Shown: in pieces, positions 54,432-63,179 of the stretch | How the letters are laid out: each line of letters starts with the position of its first letter | How positions within the stretch are numbered: position 1 is the stretch's first letter | Assembly: GCA_019187405.1 (NCBI GenBank) | Contig: JABAQZ010000002.1 | Coordinates: 1-64,000 of the forward strand | Source: Ignavibacteria bacterium | GTDB lineage: Bacteria > Bacteroidota > Ignavibacteria > Tepidaquicellales > Tepidaquicellaceae | Direction of reading: 5' to 3' | Length of the DNA stretch: 64,000 nucleotides | Notes under the pieces: model-generated | Told to the model about the DNA's origin: nothing | Seen by the model: the letters and a program-made list of their open reading frames with translations, nothing else | The model's database searches: none | Program-made: the position numbers and the translations under genes

Positions 54432-55520
54432 ATGAATTTTAATATTTACGATTTTACTGAATTTATAATTTCCATAGATAACTGGCTGAAGCAGTTATTG
54501 TCACCCGGACTTGCCAAAATTACCGGCATGGCTTTAATCGGAGTAACCTTCCTTTTATTCGTAACGCTTTTGGGACTATCGATTGTTTACATTGAAAGAA
54601 AAGTCTGCGCTTTTTTTCAGCAGAGGCTTGGTCCGATGAGAGTGGGATTTTGGGGAACAGCCCAGACAATTGCCGACATAATCAAATTGATTTTCAAGGA
54701 ACCGCTTGCAACTAAAAACTCGGATAAATTTTTATTTAACTTGGCAGCATTCATCGTTCTGATATCTCCGTTCATGGTAATTGCCGTCGTTCCATTTGCC
54801 AAAGGATTACATGCCCTGGATTTTGACATCGGATTGTTTTATGTAACGGCGGTTTCATCTTTGGGAGTAACGGGAATTCTGCTTGCAGGTTGGTCGAGTA
54901 ATAACAAATACTCTCTCATCGGAGCAATGAGAAGCGGCGCGCAGATAATCAGTTATGAATTATCGATAGGTCTGTCGCTGCTTGCAATAGTCATTCTTAC
55001 CGGAAGTCTTCAGTTGTCTGTAATTGTCGAGTCTCAAAGAGACGGATGGTGGATTTTCAAAGGCAACATACCGGCTATTGTGGCTTTTATTATTTTCATC
55101 ATTGCAAGTACAGCAGAAAGTAACAGAGGACCGTTTGATCTTGCAGAAGCTGAATCTGAACTGACAGCCGGTTTTCATACTGAATATTCCGGAATAAAAT
55201 TCGCCTTCTTTTTTCTTGCAGAATATGTGAATCTTTTTATCATAGCTGCAATTGGCGCGACAGTTTTTTTCGGAGGTTGGATGCCTCTTCACATCGGCAA
55301 TTTTACCTTTTTCAATGAAGCAATGGATATTATTCCTCCAATAATCTGGTTTTTCGCAAAAGTAGCCGCGCTTATATTTCTTTTAATGTGGTTTAAATGG
55401 ACATTCCCGAGATTAAGAATAGATCAGCTATTACAGTTGGAATGGAAATATCTATTGCCGTTGAGCATTTTAAATTTAGTTTTAATGACAATAGTTTCTT
55501 TAACCGGATGGCATTTGTAA
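54432..55520 (+). CDS. nuoH: Complex I subunit H
   Basis: About 362 residues from ATG 54432 (MNFNIYDFTEF); a TTG at 54417 would overlap nuoD. It is an eight-helix membrane subunit at the quinone channel: 'ERKVCAFFQQRLGPMRVG', 'FKEPLATKNSDKFLFNLA', 'IASTAESNRGPFDLAEAE' and 'ELTAGFHTEYSGIKFAFFFL'. All conserved Glu/Asp positions of the E-channel region look present by eye. Confidence 0.96.
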   Translation: MNFNIYDFTEFIISIDNWLKQLLSPGLAKITGMALIGVTFLLFVTLLGLSIVYIERKVCAFFQQRLGPMRVGFWGTAQTIADIIKLIFKEPLATKNSDKFLFNLAAFIVLISPFMVIAVVPFAKGLHALDFDIGLFYVTAVSSLGVTGILLAGWSSNNKYSLIGAMRSGAQIISYELSIGLSLLAIVILTGSLQLSVIVESQRDGWWIFKGNIPAIVAFIIFIIASTAESNRGPFDLAEAESELTAGFHTEYSGIKFAFFFLAEYVNLFIIAAIGATVFFGGWMPLHIGNFTFFNEAMDIIPPIIWFFAKVAALIFLLMWFKWTFPRLRIDQLLQLEWKYLLPLSILNLVLMTIVSLTGWHL

Positions 55521-55524
55521 TTTT

Positions 55525-56013
55525 ATGATCAAAGCAATTATAAATTATTTTAAAGAAATATTTACCGCATGCAGGACTCTGATTACCGGCATGAAGGTAA
55601 CGGGATATTACTTTTTTCATCCGAAAGAGATCATTACGCAGCAGTATCCGGAGAACAGAGCTACTCTGCAAATGTTTGACAGATTCAGAGGCGAAGTAGT
55701 GCTTTTACATGACGAAAACAATGAACACAAATGTACCGGCTGCTCTGCATGCGAGATTGCATGTCCAAATGGATCTATCGAGATAATAAGCAAGAAAGAA
55801 ATCGATCCGGAAACAAGTAAACCCAAAAAGGCAATTGATAAATTTGTTTATCATTTATCGATGTGTACATTTTGCAATTTATGCATACTCGCCTGCCCCA
55901 CCGATGCCATTAAAATGTCAAAAAGTTTTGAACACTCAGTATATGACAGATCAAAACTTACAAAAGTATTAAACAAACCGGGTTCAAAAATTATGGCAGG
56001 GATAAAAGAATAA
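55525..56013 (+). CDS. nuoI: Complex I subunit I, divergent copy in the nuo operon
   Basis: 162 residues with two ferredoxin motifs, CTGCSACEIACP (from about 70) and CTFCNLCILACP (from about 114), expected to hold N6a/N6b. The lead-in 'YPENRATLQMFDRFRGEVVL' and the Lys-rich linker (EIDPETSKPKKAIDKF) differ strongly from the other NuoI at 39017-39508. It would be the entry of electrons in a complex lacking NuoEFG. The nuoJ ATG follows directly at its stop. Confidence 0.95.
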   Translation: MIKAIINYFKEIFTACRTLITGMKVTGYYFFHPKEIITQQYPENRATLQMFDRFRGEVVLLHDENNEHKCTGCSACEIACPNGSIEIISKKEIDPETSKPKKAIDKFVYHLSMCTFCNLCILACPTDAIKMSKSFEHSVYDRSKLTKVLNKPGSKIMAGIKE

Positions 56014-56517
56014 ATGGAGACGACAATATTTTATATTTTTGCGATTGTAATTTTAATTTTCTCCGTGCTTGCAGTTACTAGCAGAAGAATATTAAGAGCA
56101 GCAGTATATTTTCTTTTTGTATTGCTTGCAGTTGCCGGATTATTTTTTCTGCTTAGTTTTAATTTTCTGGCTGCTGTACAGCTTACCGTTTATGCAGGTG
56201 GAATCATTGTCCTTTTTATATTTTCAATTATGTTAACAAGTCAGGTAAATGACAAACTTGAGCCTATAGCTGCAAAAAAAATAATATTTTCTTTACTTGC
56301 AGCAATTGCAGGCGCAGTAGTCTGCATATCGGCTATTATGACATACAGATTTTCCGAACCTAAAAATATAGAGGTTGATGCAGGCATGAAAACTATCGGA
56401 AAGTACTTGCTGAGTTACGGAGAAAACGGTTATGCGCTGCCATTTGAAGTAATCAGCTTGCTTTTGCTTGCATCGCTAATTGGGGCAATTATGATTGCTA
56501 AAAGGGATAATACATAA
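56014..56517 (+). CDS. nuoJ: Complex I subunit J
   Basis: A 167-residue subunit with five membrane segments: 'SRRILRAAVYFLFVLLAVAG', 'AVQLTVYAGGIIVLFIFSIM' and a C-terminal 'FEVISLLLLASLIGAIMIAK'. The conserved 'YAGGI' helix 3 is intact. It abuts nuoI with no gap. Confidence 0.95.
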   Translation: METTIFYIFAIVILIFSVLAVTSRRILRAAVYFLFVLLAVAGLFFLLSFNFLAAVQLTVYAGGIIVLFIFSIMLTSQVNDKLEPIAAKKIIFSLLAAIAGAVVCISAIMTYRFSEPKNIEVDAGMKTIGKYLLSYGENGYALPFEVISLLLLASLIGAIMIAKRDNT

Positions 56518-56536
56518 TGGTTAAATATAATTATTT

Positions 56537-56854
56537 ATGATTGAAAATATCGGAATAGAAAAATTTGTAATACTTAGCACGCTAATGTTTTTCATTGGAG
56601 TTTACGGTTTTCTTGTCAGGAAAAATCTTATTACTATTTTGATTTCAGTGGAAATAATACTTAATTCCGTTAACATAAATTTTGTAGCTTTCAATAAATA
56701 TCTGTATCCCGAAAATCTTCAAGGACAGTTTTTTGCACTATTCATTATTGCGATTGCTGCAACCGAAGCTTCGGTTGCCATTGCAATTTTTGTAACCTTA
56801 TACAGAAGAATAAAGATGATTGATGTTGAGAATGTTAATAAGATGAAATACTAA
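56537..56854 (+). CDS. nuoK: Complex I subunit K
   Basis: 105 residues, three helices: 'LSTLMFFIGVYGFLVRKNLI', 'ISVEIILNSVNINFVAF' (conserved proton-channel Glu) and 'FIIAIAATEASVAIAIFVTL' (second Glu). Standard NuoK length. Confidence 0.95.
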   Translation: MIENIGIEKFVILSTLMFFIGVYGFLVRKNLITILISVEIILNSVNINFVAFNKYLYPENLQGQFFALFIIAIAATEASVAIAIFVTLYRRIKMIDVENVNKMKY

Positions 56855-56878
56855 AAAATGTTAATACTACTTTAAGCT

Positions 56879-58804
56879 ATGGAAATTTTTAATATCACCG
56901 GCATAATTCCGATAATACTGTTTGCTTCTTTTCTCTTTACGGGACTTGCCGGAGGCAGGCTGAAGCCAATGGTTTCCGGAATTACAGGAACACTTAGTAT
57001 TTTCATTGTTACTGCTGTTTCATATTATACGGCTTACAAATATTTTTTTGAATTTGGCAAAGCAGGTAATGAATATATTAAGATAATTCCCTTCAATTTG
57101 ATGTGGCTTCAGTTTAATGACACTTTATTCATTAACATGGGAATTCTTCTTGATCCGATTTCAGTAATGATGCTGATAGTTATATCTACTGTTTCTCTAA
57201 TGGTTCACTTATACAGTCTCGGTTATATGAAAGGTGAAACCGGATTCGCAAGATTTTACTCATTTTTGTCTTTGTTTACTTTTTCAATGATAAGTCTTGT
57301 AATTTCAACCAATCTTTTTCAGACTTATATTTTCTGGGAGCTTGTTGGAATATCTTCATATCTATTAATCGGATATTACTACAGCAAGCCGTCTGCAGTT
57401 GCCGCATCGAAAAAAGCTTTTATTGTAACCCGGTTTGCTGATCTTGGATTTTTAATTGGCATTCTTATTCTATCATACATTACAAAGACATTTGAATATA
57501 CAACTTTAACTGATCCAAACGGAAGCGCCATTAATCAGGGAAGTTCAGTTTTGTTTTTAGGATTATCTGCAATGAATGTTACTTTGATTCTGATTTTCAT
57601 TGGGTGTGCGGGAAAGTCTGCAATGTTTCCTCTTCATATATGGCTTCCGGATGCAATGGAAGGACCTACTCCTGTTTCGGCATTGATTCATGCAGCGACT
57701 ATGGTTGTTGCCGGTGTTTATTTAATTGCAAGATTATTTCCTCTTTACATTTTCTCCGGAGCCGATGCGTTAAATGTAATTGCTTTTATCGGTACTTTTA
57801 CTTCACTGTTTGCGGCTTTGATAGCAACAACACAGATGGATATAAAGAGGATATTGGCATTTTCCACGATATCACAGATTGGTTTCATGATAATGTCTCT
57901 CGGAGTTTCCGGATACGGAGATACGAACGGACTTGGTTTTACTGCTTCAATGTTTCATTTGTTTACGCATGCAATGTTTAAAGCATTGCTTTTCCTTTGT
58001 GCAGGCGCCGTTATTCACGCTATACATTTAAACAACCTTAACGAAATGGGAGGTTTGCGAAAGTATTTGCCGGTTACACACATAACATTTTTAATTGCAT
58101 GCCTGGCAATATCAGGTATTCCCCCCTTCTCCGGATTTTTCAGCAAAGATGAAATACTTACTGCAGCTTTTGCAAAGAATAAACTGATATTTACAACAGC
58201 GCTTATCACTGCCGGAATTACTGCTTTTTATATGTTCAGATTATATTTCGGAATTTTCTGGAACAAAGAAGTCAAGTATGATAAGACGCCTCATGAAGCT
58301 CCAAAAACAATGACAACAGCTTTGATAATACTTGCAGTTGGTTCGGCAATAACCGGATTTATTCCCTTTGGCAATTTTGTTTCGAGCAACGGAGTTCCGC
58401 TCGAGTCACACATTCATTTTGAAATTGCAATTCCCGCAGTAATTACAGCATTAGTGGGAATTTTCGTTGCATACATTTTTTATAAAAAGGAAAATAATCT
58501 ACCTGTGAGAGTTTCTTCTGCTGTAGGCGGATTATACGGCATTATTTACAGAAAATTTTTTATTGACGAAATTTATATTTTTATTACTAAAGGTCTGATA
58601 TTCAGATTTATCTCCGGACCGGTTGTTTGGTTTGACAGGCACATTGTTGATGGTACAATGAACGGCATTGCTTTTATTACGAATTTAGTTTCGGAAAAAA
58701 TAAAGTATTTTCAGTCAGGGCAGGTTCAGCAATATGCGTATGTCATGCTTTCCGGAATCATTATTATTGTGATTACTGTAATTTATATTTTGTCAAACTT
58801 ATGA
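56879..58804 (+). CDS. nuoL: Complex I subunit L (antiporter-like)
   Basis: 641 residues. The antiporter core has 'WELVGISSYLLIGYYYSKPS' (key Glu in TM5), 'ADLGFLIGILI', 'KSAMFPLHIWLPDAMEGPTP' (Lys in TM7) and 'KALLFLCAGAVIHAI', with a C-terminal extension (from about 490) expected to form the long lateral helix HL. It pumps protons (or Na+) at the distal tip of the membrane arm. Confidence 0.97.
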   Translation: MEIFNITGIIPIILFASFLFTGLAGGRLKPMVSGITGTLSIFIVTAVSYYTAYKYFFEFGKAGNEYIKIIPFNLMWLQFNDTLFINMGILLDPISVMMLIVISTVSLMVHLYSLGYMKGETGFARFYSFLSLFTFSMISLVISTNLFQTYIFWELVGISSYLLIGYYYSKPSAVAASKKAFIVTRFADLGFLIGILILSYITKTFEYTTLTDPNGSAINQGSSVLFLGLSAMNVTLILIFIGCAGKSAMFPLHIWLPDAMEGPTPVSALIHAATMVVAGVYLIARLFPLYIFSGADALNVIAFIGTFTSLFAALIATTQMDIKRILAFSTISQIGFMIMSLGVSGYGDTNGLGFTASMFHLFTHAMFKALLFLCAGAVIHAIHLNNLNEMGGLRKYLPVTHITFLIACLAISGIPPFSGFFSKDEILTAAFAKNKLIFTTALITAGITAFYMFRLYFGIFWNKEVKYDKTPHEAPKTMTTALIILAVGSAITGFIPFGNFVSSNGVPLESHIHFEIAIPAVITALVGIFVAYIFYKKENNLPVRVSSAVGGLYGIIYRKFFIDEIYIFITKGLIFRFISGPVVWFDRHIVDGTMNGIAFITNLVSEKIKYFQSGQVQQYAYVMLSGIIIIVITVIYILSNL

Positions 58805-58817
58805 TACAAGTTAAATC

Positions 58818-60305
58818 ATGTTAATTCCACTATTAATTATACCGACGATTACAATATTTTTAATATTAGTTTGCAGAAGCCACAAGCAAGTTAAAGTGGT
58901 TTCAGCGGCAGGAATGGCGCTGCAGTTAATTTATTCCATTTATGTTTTAATCGAATATTTAAATTTAAGAAGTCTTGGAAATATCGAAGAAATGCTTTTT
59001 GTACAGAGTTATCAATGGTTTGAGTCTTTTAATATTTATTTCACGGTAGGGTTAGACGGAATTTCTGCTTCACTTGCAGTATTAACTGCCATTGTAACTT
59101 TTTCCGGAGTTCTGGCAACATGGGGACTCGAATATAGAGTAAAAGAATTTTTCATTTCGCTGATAGTATTATCAACCGGTGTTTATGGATTTTTCATTTC
59201 GCTGGATCTCTTTACAATGTTTATGTTTTACGAACTTGCAGTCATCCCCATGTATTTATTGATTGGCATCTGGGGAAGCGGCAAAAAGGAATATTCTGCA
59301 ATGAAGCTGACGTTAATGCTTATGGGAGCTTCCGCAGTACTGCTCGTTGGAATAATAGGACTTTACGCTAATTCCGGCAGCGGAGACAATCTTACATACA
59401 ACATTCTTGAACTTGCAAAACTAAATCTGCCGCTTGATGTTCAGAAATTTTTATTCCCATTAATATTTGTAGGATTCGGAGTACTTGGAGCATTGTTTCC
59501 GCTGCATACCTGGTCGCCTGACGGTCATTCATCGGCGCCAACTGCAGTATCGATGCTTCATGCAGGAGTATTAATGAAAATGGGAGGATACGGCTGCTTA
59601 AGAGTAGCAATGTATTTACTGCCTGAAGCTGCAAATGAGCTGGGATGGATTTTCATTGTACTTACCACAATAAGCGTTGTTTACGGAGCCTTCGGCGCTA
59701 TAGTTCAAAAAGATCTTAAATACATCAACGCATACTCTTCCGTAAGCCATTGCGGGCTTGTGCTGTTTGCAATTTTAATGAGTAATAAAATTTCACTCAA
59801 TGGTTCGGTTATACAAATGATTTCACATGGATTAATGACTGCTCTTTTCTTTGCATTGATTGGTATGATTTATGAGAGGACACACACCAGAGACATCAAC
59901 CTAATGGGCGGACTCATGAAGACTATTCCGTTTCTTTCTGTAAGCTATATGATCGCGGGGTTTGCATCTCTTGGACTTCCGGGATTAAGCGGATTTGTGG
60001 CTGAGATGACAATATTCGTAGGTGCATTTCAATATTCGGATACTTTTCACAGAACAGCGACAATCATTGCCTGCGCATCAATCGTCATAACGGCAGTTTA
60101 CATTCTCAGAGTAGTTGGAAAATTACTTCTCGGACCTGTGGAAAACAAAGATTATCTTACATTCAGGGATGCTTTCTGGAATGAAAGAGCTGTTGCGGTG
60201 ATTCTGATAATTGCGATTGCCGGCATCGGCATTGCTCCATTATGGCTTTCGGACATGATTACCAACAGTCTTAATCCCATTATTTTAAAACTCAGAAGTT
60301 TTTGA
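58818..60305 (+). CDS. nuoM: Complex I subunit M (antiporter-like)
   Basis: 495 residues with 14 predicted helices. It has 'TVGLDGISASLAVLTAIVT', 'FMFYELAVIPMYLLIGIWG', 'LGALFPLHTWSPDGHSSAPT' and 'KDLKYINAYSSVSHCGLVLF'. Key Glu/Lys of the proton half-channels are present. It lies 13 bases after nuoL. Confidence 0.97.
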   Translation: MLIPLLIIPTITIFLILVCRSHKQVKVVSAAGMALQLIYSIYVLIEYLNLRSLGNIEEMLFVQSYQWFESFNIYFTVGLDGISASLAVLTAIVTFSGVLATWGLEYRVKEFFISLIVLSTGVYGFFISLDLFTMFMFYELAVIPMYLLIGIWGSGKKEYSAMKLTLMLMGASAVLLVGIIGLYANSGSGDNLTYNILELAKLNLPLDVQKFLFPLIFVGFGVLGALFPLHTWSPDGHSSAPTAVSMLHAGVLMKMGGYGCLRVAMYLLPEAANELGWIFIVLTTISVVYGAFGAIVQKDLKYINAYSSVSHCGLVLFAILMSNKISLNGSVIQMISHGLMTALFFALIGMIYERTHTRDINLMGGLMKTIPFLSVSYMIAGFASLGLPGLSGFVAEMTIFVGAFQYSDTFHRTATIIACASIVITAVYILRVVGKLLLGPVENKDYLTFRDAFWNERAVAVILIIAIAGIGIAPLWLSDMITNSLNPIILKLRSF

Positions 60306-60306
60306 T

Positions 60307-61725
60307 ATGACGATAGATCAGTTTTTATTAATGAAAAATGAAATACTGCTTATAGCAATTGCTGTAATAGTATTGATTATTGATTTAATGACGGATAACA
60401 AAAAAATCTTATTTCCGGTTATGATTATTCTTTTTATTTTTACCACAGTAATCGGATTTATATACCAGACTGACGGCGAATTATTTGGAGGCATGTATAG
60501 ATCAACTCCGCTGATTAACATGATGAAGAATATACTCAATACGGGAGTATTAATAATTCTTCTTCAGTCTGCAGGATGGCTGATTAACAAAGCAGAAAAT
60601 CATGAAAACATAGGTGGTTTCTGTTTTATTTTGATCTCATCGCTTGCAGGAATGTGCTTCATGATTTCATCGGGAGATTTTCTGATGTTTTATCTCGGAC
60701 TTGAACTTGCGACAATTCCAATTGCTGCGCTTGTAGCTTATGAAAAAATGAAATTTTTATCGGCTGAAGCAGGAACGAAATTTATTTTATCTGCCGTGTT
60801 GTCTTCGGGAATTTTGCTGTATGGGATTTCTATTTTATACGGAACAAATGGTTCGATTTTATTTAAGGACTTAAATAATTCCGTAGAAATTACAAATCTT
60901 CAAGCGCTTGCATTCATTTTTATATTATCCGGGATTGCTTTTAAAATTTCTCTTGTGCCATTCCACTTATGGACGGCTGATGTATATGAAGGCGCACCGG
61001 TCAATATTACATCCTTTTTATCATCAATTTCAAAAGCTGCATCGGTTTTTATACTTTTAATTTTATTATTCACCGTGTTTATAAATTTTTCCGAAATCTG
61101 GAACGAACTGCTGGTATATCTATCAATTCTGACAATGACAATCGGTAATCTGTTTGCTATCAGACAGCAAAACCTGAAAAGATTTCTTGCATTTTCTTCC
61201 ATTGCCCAGGCAGGATTCATTCCGCTGGGATTTATCGGAGGCACATCATTAGGCGCGTCAACAGTACTTTACTTTTTATTGATCTATGTTTTTTCTAATC
61301 TGGGAGCTTTTGGAGTTGTATCAGTGGTAACTTCAGCAACGGGAAAAGAAAGCATGAATGATTATAATGGCTTCTACAAGACTAACAGAGGATTAAGCAT
61401 AGTTATGATGCTTTCACTATTTTCGCTTGCCGGAATACCGCCTGTTGCAGGGTTTTTCTCCAAATTCTTTTTATTCACAATTGCTGCAAAGCAGGGATAT
61501 TATTTTTTACTTTTCATTGCCGTCATTAATGCAACAATCTCATTGTATTATTATCTTCTGGTTGTAAAAGCAATGTTTATAAATGAGAATGAACAACCGA
61601 TCGAAAAAATTACAAGTGATGTTTACGCAAAACTCGGACTTGCAATCTGTGTACTTGGCATAGTATTCACCGGTCTTTTCGGAATAATTTTTGATTATAT
61701 AAATACTCTTTCAAAAGGAATTTAA
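60307..61725 (+). CDS. nuoN: Complex I subunit N (antiporter-like)
   Basis: 472 residues with the third antiporter-like fold: 'FLMFYLGLELATIPIAALVA', 'SLVPFHLWTADVYEGAPVNI', 'RQQNLKRFLAFSSIAQAGFI' and 'LAGIPPVAGFFSKFFLFTIA'. It starts one base after the nuoM stop and ends the recognisable nuo genes; a small unknown gene follows after 22 bases. Confidence 0.97.
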   Translation: MTIDQFLLMKNEILLIAIAVIVLIIDLMTDNKKILFPVMIILFIFTTVIGFIYQTDGELFGGMYRSTPLINMMKNILNTGVLIILLQSAGWLINKAENHENIGGFCFILISSLAGMCFMISSGDFLMFYLGLELATIPIAALVAYEKMKFLSAEAGTKFILSAVLSSGILLYGISILYGTNGSILFKDLNNSVEITNLQALAFIFILSGIAFKISLVPFHLWTADVYEGAPVNITSFLSSISKAASVFILLILLFTVFINFSEIWNELLVYLSILTMTIGNLFAIRQQNLKRFLAFSSIAQAGFIPLGFIGGTSLGASTVLYFLLIYVFSNLGAFGVVSVVTSATGKESMNDYNGFYKTNRGLSIVMMLSLFSLAGIPPVAGFFSKFFLFTIAAKQGYYFLLFIAVINATISLYYYLLVVKAMFINENEQPIEKITSDVYAKLGLAICVLGIVFTGLFGIIFDYINTLSKGI

Positions 61726-61747
61726 AATTAAGTCTTATACATTCGCA

Positions 61748-62077
61748 ATGGCATTGGGAAAAGGCAAAACAATCATTAAGGAAATTGACGGAATCAGATG
61801 TGTTGTTGTAGAATCAGGAATTGACGAGTTAAGATTAAATTTTCTGAAAAAAATTCTTGAATACAACGGATATGAAGTAAAGACCGAAACAATACCTTCA
61901 AAATCAGACGATCAGCCCCCTGCTTATACACTTTATGTAACTGACATCATATTCAATCCAGTCATTTCGGTCTATGGAAGGAGATTAAGAACACCGGAAA
62001 ACAAGATACTTACTCCTCAATACTGGAATGGAAAACCCGAAGAATCAGATAAATGGTACTGGGATGCTGAAAGTTAG
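61748..62077 (+). CDS. Small protein of unknown function at the end of the nuo run
   Basis: 109 residues, soluble, no signal peptide. The N-terminal half looks like a small alpha/beta unit (IIKEIDGIRCVVVESGID, 'LRLNFLKKILEYNGYEVKTE'). The C-terminal part 'YTLYVTDIIFNPVISVYGRR' is followed by 'TPQYWNGKPEESDKWYWD' with several Trp. I recognise no family. It lies 22 bases after nuoN on the same strand, so it is probably co-transcribed; a complex I accessory role is only suggested by position. Confidence 0.75.
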   Translation: MALGKGKTIIKEIDGIRCVVVESGIDELRLNFLKKILEYNGYEVKTETIPSKSDDQPPAYTLYVTDIIFNPVISVYGRRLRTPENKILTPQYWNGKPEESDKWYWDAES

Positions 62078-62118
62078 GCAAAGATTTTAAAATTCTTTTT
62101 AAACAATTTTACTTTGCC
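62077..62118. terminator. Hairpin between the nuo run and convergent korB
   Basis: GGCAAAG (62077-62083) pairs with CTTTGCC (62112-62118). Inside, TAAAAT (62088-62093) pairs with ATTTTA (62106-62111). It lies between convergent stops and may act on both strands, but there is no strong T tract. Confidence 0.45.
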
Positions 62119-62138
62119 AAAATTCTCATCCAGCACTA

Positions 62139-63179
62139 TCAGGCAATTTCCCATGTTTTATCACCGGATAAAATCTTATTCAAAGATGGTTTCCCTTTTT
62201 TCTTTGTTATAGCTTCAATTTGTTCAGCCATTACATTTTCATAAGTCGGTCTTTCACTTGAAAAGAGAATACCGAAAGGCCGCGGCATGTGCTGGTTGTC
62301 TTTTTTATAATCAGCAAATCCTGCCAGTATGTTAGCTTTTATTTTATCTTTTTCATCATGAATCCAGAGATCATTTAAGGAAACGTTATCATTTTTCAGA
62401 TCAACGATGACAGGTTCGAATCCGTCAAACCTTATTCCCTTATCGTCCGAATCACCAAACACCAACGGCTTTCCATGTTCAAGATAAAGCGTTTCGATTT
62501 TTTTTGTTTCTTTTTCGCTGTAAACAAAAAATGCGCCTTCATTAAACACGGGACAATTCTGATAGATTTCCACAAATGAAGTACCTTTGTGTTCGTTGGC
62601 TTTTGTTAAAATAGTTTTCATGTGTTTTGGATCTCTGTCGAGAGTCCTGGCAACGAATGTTCCGTTTGCTCCCAAAGCAAGCTCAGCCGGATTAAACGGC
62701 TGTTCGACAGAGCCATAAGGAGTGGATTTAGTAATTTTACCAGCTTCTGAAGTCGGTGAATACTGTCCTTTAGTCAATCCATAAATCTGATTATTAAAAA
62801 GCAAAACATTTAAATCGAAATTCTTTCTTAGCAAATGAATGAAATGATTGCCTCCTATTGAAAGAGCATCTCCGTCGCCTGTTACAACCCAGACGCTGAG
62901 ATCAGGTCGAACGGCTTTTAATCCGGAAGCAATTGCTGTCGCTCTGCCGTGTATTGAATGGATTCCGTAAGTATCCATGTAATATGGAAATCTCGAAGAG
63001 CAGCCGATTCCTGAAATAAATACAAAATCTTCCTTGTCAATTCCCAAATCAGGAAAAATTGTCTGAACCTGTTTTAAAATAGAATAATCGCCGCAACCGG
63101 GACACCACTTTACGTCAAGGTCAGGAGCGAAATCTTTATATGTAAGTTTTTCTTTAACTTCCGAAGTTTCAGTTGCCAT
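62139..63179 (-). CDS. korB: 2-oxoacid (2-oxoglutarate):ferredoxin oxidoreductase beta subunit
   Basis: 346 residues. 'WCPGCGDYSILKQVQTIFP' and 'SGIGCSSRFPYYMDTYG' give cluster Cys, and the TPP site is 'VWVVTGDGDALSIGGNHF', followed by 'LLFNNQIYGLTKGQYSPTSE'. Together with KorA it would interconvert 2-oxoglutarate/CoA and succinyl-CoA/CO2 with ferredoxin. Its ATG overlaps the korA 3' end by 11 bases. It runs convergent to the nuo operon. Confidence 0.94.
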   Translation of the reverse strand: MATETSEVKEKLTYKDFAPDLDVKWCPGCGDYSILKQVQTIFPDLGIDKEDFVFISGIGCSSRFPYYMDTYGIHSIHGRATAIASGLKAVRPDLSVWVVTGDGDALSIGGNHFIHLLRKNFDLNVLLFNNQIYGLTKGQYSPTSEAGKITKSTPYGSVEQPFNPAELALGANGTFVARTLDRDPKHMKTILTKANEHKGTSFVEIYQNCPVFNEGAFFVYSEKETKKIETLYLEHGKPLVFGDSDDKGIRFDGFEPVIVDLKNDNVSLNDLWIHDEKDKIKANILAGFADYKKDNQHMPRPFGILFSSERPTYENVMAEQIEAITKKKGKPSLNKILSGDKTWEIA

